Shown: one piece after another, positions 35,859 to 47,306 of the stretch
Layout: every line of letters starts with the position of its first letter
How positions within the stretch are numbered: position 1 is the first letter of the stretch
Assembly (NCBI RefSeq): GCF_003573695.1
Contig: NC_039362.1
Coordinates: 11,993,679-12,057,678 of the forward strand
Direction of reading: 5' to 3'
DNA from: Papaver somniferum
Taxonomy: Eukaryota > Streptophyta > Magnoliopsida > Ranunculales > Papaveraceae
Length of the DNA stretch: 64,000 bases
The notes under the pieces: generated by a model
The model's database searches: none
The model's input: the letters and a program-made list of their open reading frames with translations, nothing else
What the model was told of the DNA's origin: nothing
Position numbers and translations under genes: made by a program

Positions 35859-36302
35859 TCAAACATTTCTTCTCGCAATGCTGAGGTGAACGTGGTCACT
35901 CCAACCAGCAGGCTTGGGCGCCTTGTCATCCTCATATTTGCCATTTTCTGCTTCATCAGGCTCCACATTCTTGTTAACTTTTGGATTCTCTGGCATATCT
36001 AGAACATCGGGATGTTCATCAATAATTTCAACAATAGAAGCAGGAACATCAACATTCTCAACACTAGTGATTACAACGTCCATAGGAACACCAGGAATAA
36101 CATCATCATAAATAGGAACATCATCATTCTCAACACTAGTGACAACATAACTAATTACAACGTCGATAGGAACACCAGGAACAGTAGTTACTTCGTCCAC
36201 ACTAATGATAATCCTCAATTTACGAGGACCAGCCATCAGTGGAGGACATTTTTGGATCCTCTCGTCAGTTTCATCTCTACAGTCCTTCTTAGCAGAACTC
36301 AT
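35859..36302 (-). CDS. Small hypothetical protein with PRKLRIIISVD motif
   Basis: Single-exon frame of 147 residues from ATG at 36302. It begins MSSAKKDCRDETDERIQ, has GPRKLRIIISVDEVTTVPGVP at about residues 25-45, then a Val/Asp/Pro-rich repeat section (DVVISYVVTSVENDDVP, DVVITSVENVDVP: an internal duplication) and a charged tail. It is clearly related to the plus-strand ORF at 61692-62018 over the first ~45 residues. I do not recognise the family. The internal repeat and lack of hydrophobic segments suggest a soluble, partly disordered protein. Confidence 0.6.
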   Translation of the reverse strand: MSSAKKDCRDETDERIQKCPPLMAGPRKLRIIISVDEVTTVPGVPIDVVISYVVTSVENDDVPIYDDVIPGVPMDVVITSVENVDVPASIVEIIDEHPDVLDMPENPKVNKNVEPDEAENGKYEDDKAPKPAGWSDHVHLSIARRNV

Positions 36303-36992
36303 TTTCTTCTTAATACTCTATGTTAATTTTTTTCTATGTTTGGTGTAATTTATATATACTTCTAAGGAAAACCCTAATTTTTTAGGTTTTTCATCATTAT
36401 CTTAAATCACCTATTCATTGGTATTTACACTGAATATTGTAGCAATATAATGAGATATGGAATGAATATTTGCGTGTTTATCTAATTTCCTTTTTAATCT
36501 AATATACATTACGAACATAACAAACTAAACTAAATCATGAGATATGGAATGAATATTTTCATATTTATCTAATTTCCTTTTTAATTTAATACACGATCTC
36601 ATGAGATATGTAATGAATATTTTCATATTTATCTAATTACGATCTCTTAGGAAATACCCAAATAATTTTTCTACTTTTCAACTAATTACCTAGGTCGCTT
36701 GGGTGGCCAGGCCGTCTGGACCATAGGTTTAAGGCAAAAAAAAAGGAAAAAACCAAAGGTTGGCTAGTTTAACAATGACCCCACATTTAGCGGCAACACT
36801 ATCACGTTGATACACGAAATTGAACATTTCAAAATAGAAAAAATCCAAACACCCCAAAAAAAAAANNNNNNNNNNAACTACAAGAGAAAAAAAAAGCAAC
36901 ATAGATAACCCAAGGAATAAATTGTACATTTCAGCAAAGAAAAAAATCCAAATACCAAAAAAAAAAAACAAACACAACTACAAGAAAAAAAT
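36303..36992. other. Intergenic region, partly duplicated upstream of the next F-box gene
   Basis: No gene. The stretch with gagatatggaatgaatatt, tttatctaatttccttttt and acctaggt(c/g)g(c/g)ttggg(t/g) recurs at about 38320-38740. A 10-N gap lies at 36866-36875 in an A-rich tract. Confidence 0.75.
36866..36875. other. Assembly gap of 10 N
   Basis: Ten N in an A-rich tract downstream of F-box gene 1; true length unknown. Confidence 0.95.
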
Positions 36993-38162
36993 CTACATAG
37001 ATAAGCCAAGGAATGTGTTAGTGGCATGGACATCATGAGTACACGTTTCCAATTGTCCACCAAAATTCTTCAACGATACAGCGCTCCTCATGTGAGGAAC
37101 AATTGCAACCATTCTTTCCCACGGTAGTGTCCCCCAAATTTCCTTCCAAGTTCTGGTGAGTGTATTGTAACGCAATAAACGCCTATTCTGCCAAAATATG
37201 AGGTCCTTGTTATTTACAAAGGCTATCGGGTTATAAGTCGGCCATTCATCCTCTTTAAAGATAATGCTTATCTTATAATTCCAATTCCATTCCCCGCCAG
37301 GTGCCCATGTATGAATATTTTCTTCGGAAATGGGTGCTCAGAAATCTATCCGGGGCCGATCAATCCCCTCATGGATGTAGTAAAATAAAATGTGAACTCC
37401 GAACATGACCATCCCAAATGATGGGTAAGTATTAATCCAACATTCACTCCCAGGAATATGATGCAGGGGGGGCGAATATTTATGGAACGTCTCAATGTCC
37501 AAATTGAAAGATATTATGCCAGTATCCTGCTGACAACAATCCTTGCAAACAATAAAACCATGTGCATATACACATGAACTCCGAAAAGTATAAGGAATCT
37601 CCCCTGCTATGTTCCTCCATCCCCTCTTGTCTCCTAGAGTGTGTATTTGAACTTTACCATCCATGTGAATTTGAACTACCTTGTACTCATTGGTACGTTG
37701 ACAGTAGCCGAAACCCCCAATTACGTTGTATCGTGGATACCACGAATGTACTGGATACGGTGCAATTGGGATGCATAATTGTGGCAGATGGAGGTGCTCA
37801 CCAGTTTCTGGATTCATAATATAAATAGGATCTTGTATGCCGTGGTGTGAAACATAAAAACATACCAGACCATTGCAAGATCCAACTATTGGGTGCAACA
37901 TAGTCCAATCATCATGGGTTCCATCATTTGGAGCGTCGTGATTGTTGTCTGTTACGATCCGACTGAAATCTTCCTCTCTATAAAAGAGTTGGGTAACTTT
38001 ATCTTTCCCCATTCTTGGTGTGACACCAAAAATAAATCCAATTCTTTTGTCCCCAAGGATAATATTCCATTCATTGCATACACATTTGCTTGCTAAGATG
38101 CTTTCTGCAGCTTGGATGCGCTGAAGTATCTCTGTAGTTAATTCCGGCAACATATCCATCAC
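36993..38162 (-). pseudogene. F-box protein gene 1, one premature stop
   Basis: 390-codon frame from ATG at 38162. F-box at residues ~3-42 (LPELTTEILQRIQAAESILASKCVCNEWN) would bind SKP1 in an SCF ubiquitin ligase. An F-box-associated domain follows (VGSCNGLVCFY, IMNPETGEHLHLP, GFGYCQRTNEYKVVQI, IISFNLDIETF, FYYIHEG). A TGA at 37338-37340 replaces the Trp of RIDFWAPIS seen in the neighbours; the frame then stays open to 36993, ending NTFLGLSM. If translated, the product is a 274-residue protein with most of the FBA domain. The single nonsense change suggests recent inactivation or a sequencing error. Same-strand tandem with two further copies. Confidence 0.85.
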
Positions 38163-38937
38163 TATTATACTGATGAATGATTATCAAAAAAAATTAAAAA
38201 ATTACAAGCTTTTAGGATTTTCTTATTGTGAATGCTACAAGCAAATACGAGTATAAAGCTTATATATATATAGACATCCAATATACCTGTTGGCGAATGG
38301 TCGCATCAGTCTAGGACGTTTTTGGATCCTCTCATCAATTTCATATCAACAATCCCTCTTAATACTCTATGTTAGTTTTTTTCTATGCTTGGTGTAATTT
38401 GAAAACTCTAATTTTTTTATGTTTTCCATCATTATCTTAAATCACGATTCTTTGGTATTTACACCGAATATTTCAATTTCAATATTACTAAAAAATGAGA
38501 TATTGTAGCAGTATAATGAGATATGGAATGAATATTTTCATGTTTATCTAATTTCCTTTTTAATCTAATATATACATTCCAAACATAACAAACTAAAATA
38601 AATCATGATCTCTTAGGAAATACCCAAATAATTTTTCTACTTTTCGACTAATTACCTAGGTGGGTTGGGGTGTCCCGGACGGCTGGACCATAGGTGTAAC
38701 GCAAAAAAAGGAAAAAAACCAAAGATTGGCTAGTTAAACAATGACCCTAACTAATTTGTACATTTCAACATAGAAAATAATCCAAACATCAAAAAAGGAA
38801 AAAAGAAATAAAAAAAAACAACTACAAGAGAAAAAAAGCTACATACCCAAGGAATAAATTGTACATAGAAAAAAAATAACAATACCAAAAACAAAAAATA
38901 AAATAAAAAACAACACAACTACAAGAAAATAAAAAAG
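38163..38937. other. Intergenic spacer between F-box copies 1 and 2
   Basis: Upstream of gene 1 and downstream of gene 2. It contains the duplicate of the 36320-36760 block and A-rich tracts. No gene seen. Confidence 0.8.
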
Positions 38938-40107
38938 CTACATAGATAACCCAAGGAATGTGTTAGTGGCATGGACATCATGAGTACATGTTTCCGATTT
39001 TCCACCAAAATTCTTCAACGAGACAGTGCTCCTCATATGAGGAATAATTGCAACCTTGCTTGTTTCCCACAGTTGTGTCCCCCAAATTTCCGTCCAAGTT
39101 CTGGTGAGTGCATTGTAACGCAATAAACGCGCATTCTGCCACAATAGGAGGTCCTTGTTTTTTCCAAAAGCTATCGGGTAATAGGTCGGCCACCCTTCAT
39201 CCTCATCCTTTTCCAAGAAAATGCTTATCTTATGATTCCAATTCCATTCCCCACCAGGTGCCCATGTATGAATATTTTTTTTGGAAATGGGTGCCCAGAA
39301 ATCTATCCGGGGCTGACTAATCCCCTCATCACATGCCTCATGGATGTAGTAAAATAAAAGGCGAACTCCGAACATAACCATCCCAACTTATGGGAATTCA
39401 CTCCTAAGAATATGATGCGGGGGTCGCGAATGTTGATGAAATGTCTCAGTGTCCAAATTGAAAGAAACTATGCCATTATCCCACTGACAACAATCCTTCC
39501 AAAAAATACAACCATGTGCGTACACACCTGAACTGCGAAAAATATAACGAATCTCTCATGCTATGTTCCTCCATCCCTTCTTGTCTCCTAGAGTGTGTAT
39601 TTGAACTTTACCATCCATATGAATTCGAACTACCTTGTACTCATCGGTACGTTGACAGTATCCGAAACCCCCAATTGCAGGATACAAAGAAAGTACTTGA
39701 TCTCGTGCAATAATTGGGATGCATAGTTGTGGAAGATGTAGGTGCTCACAAGTTTATGGATTCATAACATATACAAGATCTTGTATGTCGTGGTGTGAAA
39801 CATAAAAACAGACCAGACCATTGCAAGATCCAACTATTGGGTGCAACTTAGTCAAATCTTCATGGGTTCCATCATTCGGGGCGTCGTGATTGTTGGCTGT
39901 TACGATCGGGTTGAAATCTTCCTCTTTATAAAATAGTTGAGTAACTTCTTTCCATATTCTTGGCGTGACACCAAAAAAGAGTCCAATTCTTTTGTCCCCG
40001 AGGATAGTATTCCACTCTTTGGAAACACATTTCCTTGCTAAAATTCTTTCTGCAGTTTGGAGGTGCTGTAGTATCTCGGTAGTTAATTCCGGCAACATTT
40101 TCATCAC
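38938..40107 (-). pseudogene. F-box protein pseudogene 2, three in-frame stops
   Basis: Same length (390 codons) and frame as gene 1. F-box LPELTTEILQHLQTAERILARKCVSKEWN. Stops: TAA at 39754-39756 (MNP-stop-TCEH, where gene 1 has Glu), TGA in RNIA-stop-EI (about 39557), and TAA near 39390 in a spot where about five residues are deleted (EFP-stop-VGM). No frameshift remains overall. It retains RIDFWAPIS and the C-terminus NTFLGLSM. The first ORF (117 codons) keeps only the F-box and the start of the associated domain. Confidence 0.85.
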
Positions 40108-40702
40108 TATTATACTGATGAAAGATTATCAATTTTTTTTTAAAGCATTTAAGATTTTCTTAATATTGTAGAATGCTACAAGCAGATACGAGTAATGCTT
40201 ATATAGACATCTAATACACCTGTTGGCGAATGGTTGCGTCCTTGATGAGCAGACATTCTTTGAAAGGTCGCGTCTTTGATGAGCAGACAAGTAACGCATA
40301 TTTGCATGTTTTATCTTTGAAAGGTCGCGTCCTTAATGAGCAGGCAAGTAAAGCATATTTTCCCATTTTATCTAATAAGCGGTTATAGCTTAAACCTATA
40401 ACTTAATTTTTATATAAAAGGAAACAAAATCTAAAGGATAACCATTACGTTATGAAGTAGGTATGAAAAGACATGACATTTTAGTAGGGTGTTATTATTT
40501 CTTTGAATTCAACCGGGGTGTTATTATTTCTTTGAATTCAACAGCTGCATGCGTCTCTTGGGAGTAGGTCTCAGAAAAAAAAACATAATAAATGTGAAAG
40601 AGGAATTAGGATTATATTCATTTTCCAGAGAGAAAATTTAGCCAAGAGAATAGAAGAAGAAAAAAAGAGAGTTGTTCCAAACCATCAAAAGGCAAGACCC
40701 CA
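40108..40702. other. Intergenic region with short tandem repeats
   Basis: Two near-copies of ctttgaaaggtcgcgtc(t/c)tt(g/a)atgagcag at about 40259 and 40315, preceded by a related gcgtccttgatgagcagac. A 29-base tandem pair (gggtgttattatttctttg...) starts at 40487 and 40516. AG-rich leader before the ATG at 40703. Confidence 0.75.
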
Positions 40703-41298
40703 ATGACAGAGGAAGAAGTTGATAAGGAGGAGTGCTTGAAAACAAAGGAAGTGATGATGAGGTTCAAATTAGCAGTATTTGAAACGGATTTGGAGAAACT
40801 AGAGAAAGCTAAGGACTATATATGCAAAGCAATAAGATTGAATAAAAAGAAGAAGAAAGAAGAGTTAAGGAATATGAGAGAAGAGGAAGAAGTAGGTTTG
40901 CAGAACAATAACCAAGATAATGATATGGATCTGTTGTGGAATGAGTTTTTCATGAAAACTCAGTATATGAGGCGAAAAATGAAGAGAAGAAAAAGAGAAC
41001 CAAAGAGAAAGTAAAAGATGAAGAATACCCAGAAGAATTTTTGCAGTTGTTGCAGAAAAAGGAAAGGAGACAAGATGTGTTGTTAATGAGAAGGATTAGG
41101 GCTAGAAGAGCATAAATTTATGCAGGAAGATATAAGGATTATACAAATCACCCTGAGGCTGAAATCAGTATAGAGGATGAGTATCAGGCGTACCTATCAC
41201 GAACACCACATGAAAATGAGGTCATAATCAACATAGTGACTGATTCTGAAACTGATATGGGATCAGAGAGGGAAAGGTCGGATTACGACTCCGAGTGA
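40703..41298 (+). pseudogene. Charged coiled-coil-like hypothetical gene, probably frameshifted
   Basis: ATG at 40703 opens 103 codons: MTEEEVDKEECLKTKEVMM..., Lys/Glu-rich with heptad-like spacing and the segment NDMDLLWNEFFMKTQ, ending in a basic run. In the next frame, coding-like sequence continues from about 40955 (EAKNEEKKKRTKEK) through EEYPEEFLQLLQKKERRQD, one TAA at about 41111, GRYKDYTNHPEAEISIEDEYQ, TDSETDMGSERERSDYDSE to TGA at 41296. The good continuation suggests one frameshift and one stop in an old gene, or an unrecognised intron. Family not recognised. Confidence 0.4.
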
Positions 41299-42702
41299 TG
41301 GATGGCAATAGGTGAGACTCTACCAATTCCAATTTTCTTATAGCTGGTGGATTTTTTGGGTTAAGTTGCTTTAATGGAAATGATGATACAGATTTTAATT
41401 GCAAATGGTTACACAAGTTACTATTTTGGAGAAATAGGTATCATCAAAGTACAGAGAAAAATTGGAATTAAGAGTGTCTAATGGGAAATTGTGGATTGTT
41501 GACGACTGAATCTTGATTTGTTTTTTGGATTTAGGATTTATTTTCATGTTTTTTGTAATGTTAATGACTGAATGGTGTTGGAGTTGCTTAATTAATGACT
41601 GTCTAATGGATTAATTTTATTGTTTAATGACTGTTTTCTTGTGTATGATTGAATGGTGTTGGAGTTGTTGGTTGTATTGTCAAACTCAATTTATGACCAA
41701 AGAAATGGATGTATAGAAATCACAAGTATTGTGTTGAAAACAAATGGATACTTGGAAAAATCACGCCTAATTTTATTACACAAATTTGACATTGTATCGA
41801 AATCACAAAGGATTGCTGAAATTACATGGATTCTATAAGACTAGAGTCCATCAAGGGGAAGGGGTCTTCCTTTCTTTCATTTGAATTGCATAAACCAGCT
41901 GCGATTCTCATTACAGCTACTTATGCACCAATTCACTAATTCTGACCTCCTGGAATTAGAATACTCGTCACTACCACATCTTAATATTTACAACGGCATT
42001 GGTTGATAATATAAAACAGAAACTATCCATAAAATACAAAACGTGAATTTATCACTACAAATATGGCTAATGGTACCATAATTTATGTATCTCTTGTTTT
42101 TCCCATTTATGTTCTGGTTTTGTGTTTTGGTGCCAAACACCAACTTCAAATCAATAATTCGTCTACAAAAAGAATCCCGATTAGTTACGTAATCAACACT
42201 TTTTTTCGACTTCTCAAATCCCCATCAGTTACAAAATCTTTTTCATTCGTGTGCATTTTCAAGAATATCATCACTGATTTGTCTATCAATCAGTTATACC
42301 CTTTGCGTCTCAAATTCTCACTTCTTTTTACATTTTTCTTTTCCCCTCTCAGATTTTATTATAATGAACACATAAAAGTCTCCCGATAGATTCACAAAAT
42401 TTATAACCATAAATACAACTGGAATACAGAAATGCCTCACTCTATACCAAATTGACCACCATAAAAGAAAATCCCCCTCTAAATTCGTCGGGAATATGTT
42501 TGAAAGCATTAACTCCATTAAATAAAATACCAACCATTATTACCCAAAATAAGACCAAGTCTGATTCTTCAGATTTCAAAAACAACTTTTAGTCCAGACA
42601 AGATACGAAAAAAAATCAAAGATGAGAAATAGTACTATTAAAAATATATATATATATATTGAACACCAAACTACATTGCTCTGATCAAAACAAAAAAAAA
42701 CA
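41299..42702. other. AT-rich intergenic region
   Basis: No convincing gene in 1.4 kb. Two TG-rich near-repeats (gattgaatggtgttggagttg and actgaatggtgttggagttgc) lie at about 41569 and 41647. A (TA)n tract is at about 42645-42660. A 108-codon frame at 42063-42389 lacks any recognisable feature. Confidence 0.7.
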
Positions 42703-43866
42703 CTACACTCGAAATATGTTTGTGGCATGGACATCGTCAGTACATGTTTCCGATTATCCTCCAAAATTCCTCAACGAGACGGCACTCCTCATGTGAGGAA
42801 TAACTCTAACCTTTACCCACCTTATCTCCGCAATTTATGTCAAAGTTCTGGTGAGTTCATTATAACGCGCTAAATAGCGGTTGTTTTGCAATAGGATGTC
42901 GTTGTTCTTTCCCAAGTCTATAAGCTTATAAGGCAGCCACCATAGATTCGAATGCTCTTCCAAGACAATGCTCCTCTTAAGTTCCCAATTCCATTCTACA
43001 CCGGGTGTCCGTGCATGAATATCATTATCGGAAATGGGTGCCCAAAAATCAATCCGGGAATCATAAATATCGTGAATGTTGTAAAATAAAAGGCGAACTC
43101 CATACAAGACCATTCCAAGTTTTGGAGAACTGAAACCACCATTCTCATAAATATGATGCGGGGGTGGCGAATGTGTCTGGAATGTCTCATTGTCCAAATT
43201 GAAAGATATTATCTGAATATTGTCATAAAAATAATGATTTATCCAAAAAATACAACCCTGTGCGTACACACCTGAATCCCAAAAAGTAAAAGGAAAATCT
43301 CCGATGTTCCTCCATCCCCTGTTGTCGCCTAGAGTGTGTACGTCCACTTGAATTCTAACTACTTTATATTCACCGATATGTTCACAATATCCGGAACCCC
43401 CTACGACGAATCGTGGATCCCAACTAATTTGTGGCGTTGGTGTTGGATCGCATATTTGTGGCAGATGGAGGTGCTCACCCATTGTTGGATTCATAATATA
43501 GATAGGATCTTATATGCTGTGGTGTGAAACATAAAAACATACCAGACCATTACAAGATCCAACGATTGGGTGTGACATGTTTTCATCATAGGATCGGATA
43601 ATATTCCAGGTACCGTTGTTTCCAAATAACATCTGATAGAAATCTCCCATCATCGTGTAGTAATCTTCCTCCTCAATTTGTTCTCTGTAGAAGAGTTGCG
43701 TAAATTTTTCTTCTGTCACTTTTTGAGTGAAACCGAAAAGGAGTCCAATTCTTTTGTCTGCAAGGACAAAATTCCACTCTTTACTTACACATTTGCTTGC
43801 CAAAATACCTTCTGTACTTGGGAGGAGGTGTAGTATCTCGGGAGTTAAATCCGGCAACATTTCCAT
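42703..43866 (-). pseudogene. F-box protein pseudogene 3, three in-frame stops
   Basis: 388-codon frame from ATG at 43866 (MEMLPDLTPEILHLLPSTEGILASKCVSKEWN). More diverged than copies 1 and 2, with an extra acidic insertion (EQIEEEDYYTMMGDFYQ). Stops: TAA at 43510-43512 (HHSI-stop-DPIY, Gln in gene 1), TGA-type break at 42835-42837 (RTLT-stop-IAEI), and TAA in NFGG-stop-SET near 42757. Middle part 42838-43494 is open for about 219 codons (IISFNLDNETF, RIDFWAPIS). All lesions are nonsense changes without net frameshift. Confidence 0.82.
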
Positions 43867-44495
43867 TACTATTACTGGTGAAATATTTTTTTTTAATGTA
43901 GAAGTATTTAGGATTTCGTTTTTGTTGAATGCTTATATAGACATCCAATGGATGAAATATGTGTCCCCACACAACACACCTGTTGGAATTTTCACGTCTT
44001 TTGGTGTTTCAAAATCTATTCGGTTAATGTGAAGCGTAATACGAAGGGGTGCGAACCATTACATCGTTTGGCCAATGGTCGCATCCTTAATCAGCATACC
44101 TTATTTAAAAATTCATGATCCAAAAAAGAAACGGATATTTCACGTGTTTGTGTGAGATTTATTCTAGTTTATCAACATTTTATTTATGTGTCCATTGCAA
44201 ATATAAAAATTAGGGTTATGACGATAGTATATTAATCTTTTGAAGACAAGAAATTAGGGTTATGACCATAGTACATTAATCTTTTGAAGAAAAAAAAATG
44301 ATCACAATATATATTGTTATTGCCAATCATAGCTGTAATTTATGGTGTTGACCAATATATGAAAGCCAAAAGAGAATTTGGGCATGGTTATAGCGCTTGG
44401 ATGGACGGAATTGTTGCGCATGGCTTTGAGTATGTGTGAATTACCGAGGGAATAACATCAAAAATAGAAATTTGTTCAGAGAAGATTAGGCATGG
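43867..44495. other. Intergenic region and insertion target of the family-B array
   Basis: Contains a tandem pair of ~51 bases (tagggttatgac(g/c)atagta(t/c)attaatc) at about 44212 and 44263. A short plus-strand frame (MKAKREFGHGYSAWMDGIVAHGFEYV, about 44358) has no recognisable family. Confidence 0.65.
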
Positions 44496-44500
44496 CGAAT
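44496..44500. repeat. Target-site duplication, left side of the family-B array
   Basis: CGAAT directly before the first LTR; the same five bases occur at 61252-61256 directly after the last LTR. Confidence 0.9.
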
Positions 44501-46089
44501 TGTTGTAGTAATTCGATTGCGGTAAATACGGATTCGATGCTCGGACTTGAAAAGATTTTTAAAACAAAAATATATACACAATATGTCACAAGATCAAGAG
44601 GAACCAGGACTCAGGATTCCAATGTGTTTCATATTCAAGTGGCTCAGAAAATAATTCTAGGCGATTATAGCTCAAAATAAAACAAGTATTAACTCTATCT
44701 TTGCCAAATTAGATTCCATAAAATATTACTTGTATATGATAAGCATGGAACATCAAGAATCCCTAGGACTAAGCATGTTCCATCAAACAAAATCACAAGT
44801 AATTAATTGAAATCATAAATCAATTAAAATCGGTGCAAAAAGTGAATTAAGAATTATTTAAATAACCACATGGCTGAAAAACAGCTTCCTCCATCATCCC
44901 AGTATTGGGGTTTAGCTACTCATAATAATCATGTTCTTAAAATACATACTTGATGCTCAAAATATGATTAAAAGAGTGAAAAATATAATACAGTGAAACT
45001 ACGACCCTCTTTAAGCGTCCAGAGAAGAACGATAGAATACCACTGCTGTAAAAACGATACCTCACGGCTGCTGTTGATGCTGCTGTTTTAAGACCCTCGC
45101 ACGCTAGTCGTTGACACTGTTGATAAACGACTGTCTATGCTGGTGTGTTCTTCGTGTTCTTCGAGCTTTGTTAATGGCAGCAGCAGCAGCAGGTACAATT
45201 CCTGCAACTCCTCCTGCGCCTCTCTGCTGGCCTCCCAATCGACCCCTAACTCTTGATAAAACTTTCTCTCACTTCCCACCAGCCTTTATATACCAATAGG
45301 GTCCAAATAACTCGATTAAATCCGAGTTTATCTCCTTTTTTTCTTCACGTGCAGTTGAGAGAGAAATCTCTTTTCTGTTGCTTTGTACGCGTCTTCTGGA
45401 AATTTCTTACGCTCCAAAATTCTCCTAATCCTTAAACAAGACTAGATACACTTTACTTCAACGTAAAACTCTCCCAGAATCTCTAAATATATTTGAAAAC
45501 TTCACAGAGAACACATATTCTGTTTGGACTTTGATCGCTTCTCACGGCCATTCCAGCCCAATTCGATCAGCCCAATCACTTGCATAGGGTCTGTTTAGGT
45601 CTAACAGGATTATCCCAACTGATTTCCGGTGTTTAATCGCATTAAAACTCCTCCAATAATCGAACCAAAATCTGCCAGACGATGCATGCATTTTCCCGCC
45701 AAAATTTGCTTTTAAATTTGAGAAGTTGACCTCCCCTTATCTGTGGCTGGTCTCCCTTTAGCAGCTGCCTGGAAATGGGTCACCCCTTAGTAATTAGGTT
45801 ACCCCTTATCCAAAATCAAGGATCCGTATAGCAAGTGTCCTCTGGGGCATTTTCCGCACTTTTTCCGGGGTTCCTCCGGGGTATTTCTGGGGTACTTCCG
45901 GTACACTTCTGGGGCGCTTCCGGTACTCTATCAACGGAGGTCCAAACGCCGCATTTTCAGCCAATTTCGCCGCAAATCCTTATTCTTCTAAAAACACCTA
46001 CAAATAAATAAAATAACCAAATAAGTACAAAATTGAGCACTAATAATATATACAAATGAGCTATATTAGACACATAAATGCGTCTATCA
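44501..46089 (-). repeat. LTR-a (outer 3' LTR of the array)
   Basis: 1589 bases, tgttgtagtaattcgatt...gcgtctatca on the plus sense. TATATAAA promoter candidate (minus) at 45285-45292. By eye it differs from LTR-d at only about eight positions. A cluster of ~20-base units around cttccggtac occurs at 45865-45925. Confidence 0.92.
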
Positions 46090-46104
46090 AATACCCCCAA
46101 ACTT
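46090..46104 (-). other. Polypurine tract of unit 1
   Basis: Minus-strand aagtttgggggtatt next to LTR-a. Confidence 0.75.
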
Positions 46105-47306
46105 ATTATTTGCTAGTCCCGAGCAAATCAAAACTACAAAATAAAATCCTAACTCACTGTCGCAGGCATCGTCGATTGCATTTAGCGTATGCAATAAGCC
46201 TTTAAACCCCTAGGTGGCCCTAGTGGCCGAGTTATAGTCTCGGGAGGGCTTACCAGAGATATACCCACAAAACCTGTACTCCAGACCTTAGCTATCTACG
46301 CAGAACCTTGGAAGGCACTAAAGAATCTCCTTGGTTGGCATACTTATTGACTACAGGAAGAAGTACCCTGATGCGAAATTCCAATTGATGTACACGAGTT
46401 TGCACTCAAGCATACTAAAATTCATATAAAGTGACAGAGCTCTACTCAGATAGTTGCACTATGGACATCATATTCGGAGTCAAAACTAATCACATGGATA
46501 GATCAAGAAGATAGATATAGAAAAACATGTATGGTTTTGATGTTTACTAAGTGAACGGCGTTTCCCATATCTGTCTGAAGGCCTCCGCCAAAATGAACCT
46601 ATCCTAATGGATTGAGATACTAGTCTGACTAATATCAACACACTGGCATATACAAGGGTACTAGTGGTCGATAACCTAACTCTAGGTCAACACAACTGGC
46701 ATATACAAGGGTACCAGTGGTCGACTTTATTGAATTTATTCCTTTTGGTCAAATGGTCTGGTCTCAATTTTTTTTTTCATGGTATCTCAATCACTCTAAT
46801 TCACCCTAGCATTGGTAACAACTTGAATCGTGGGCCCCACCTATCACTTAGAGAAACATAGTTTAAAAACAAAATAAAAATAGAAGTGAAAAGGACTCAA
46901 CGAGATATGGTGCAACTATCATGTTATTTCTAACACCTGAGCTCTGTGCTTTTATGAATAGACTCTTTAGATGTTTCCATCTATTCAGATTGGTTCCTCA
47001 ACTCCTACAACCAAAATGCTTCCATCCACTTAGATTGGTTAGTGTCATCCTAAATACGCATAAATTTCTAGGCTATGGAGTTTATTTATTCATACTGCAA
47101 CTAAAAAGTTTCTCCCATACCCCCAAACTTAAATCTAACATTGTCCTCAATGTTCTAAAGATGAAATTAAAAGCATGAACAAGGAGAAACTGTTACCATT
47201 TGAAGCAAAAGAGATAAGGAAAGATATTACCGTGTTGCATGAGATTGGGTTACCTCCCAAGAAGTGCTAAGTTTAAAGTCTTTAGCCAGACATAGAAAAG
47301 GTTTAG
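46105..47306 (-). other. 3' internal noncoding region of unit 1
   Basis: No gene. Conserved with 51744-53023 and 55352-56686. It includes a direct repeat of actggcatatacaagggtac with agtggtcga (about 46643 and 46692) and a short T tract (about 46769-46778) that is expanded in the other units. Confidence 0.8.

Noticed and set aside
42063..42389. 108-codon plus frame
   Set aside because: AT-rich, no recognisable domain, no related copy and no clear gene signals.
45176..45192. CAG microsatellite as a possible gene repeat
   Set aside because: A short CAG run occurs in all family-B LTRs and is simply part of the LTR.
45088..45279. 63-codon minus frame in LTR-a (and at 60250-60441)
   Set aside because: It has no ATG start, overlaps the TATA/transcription-start region and is present only as part of the LTR.
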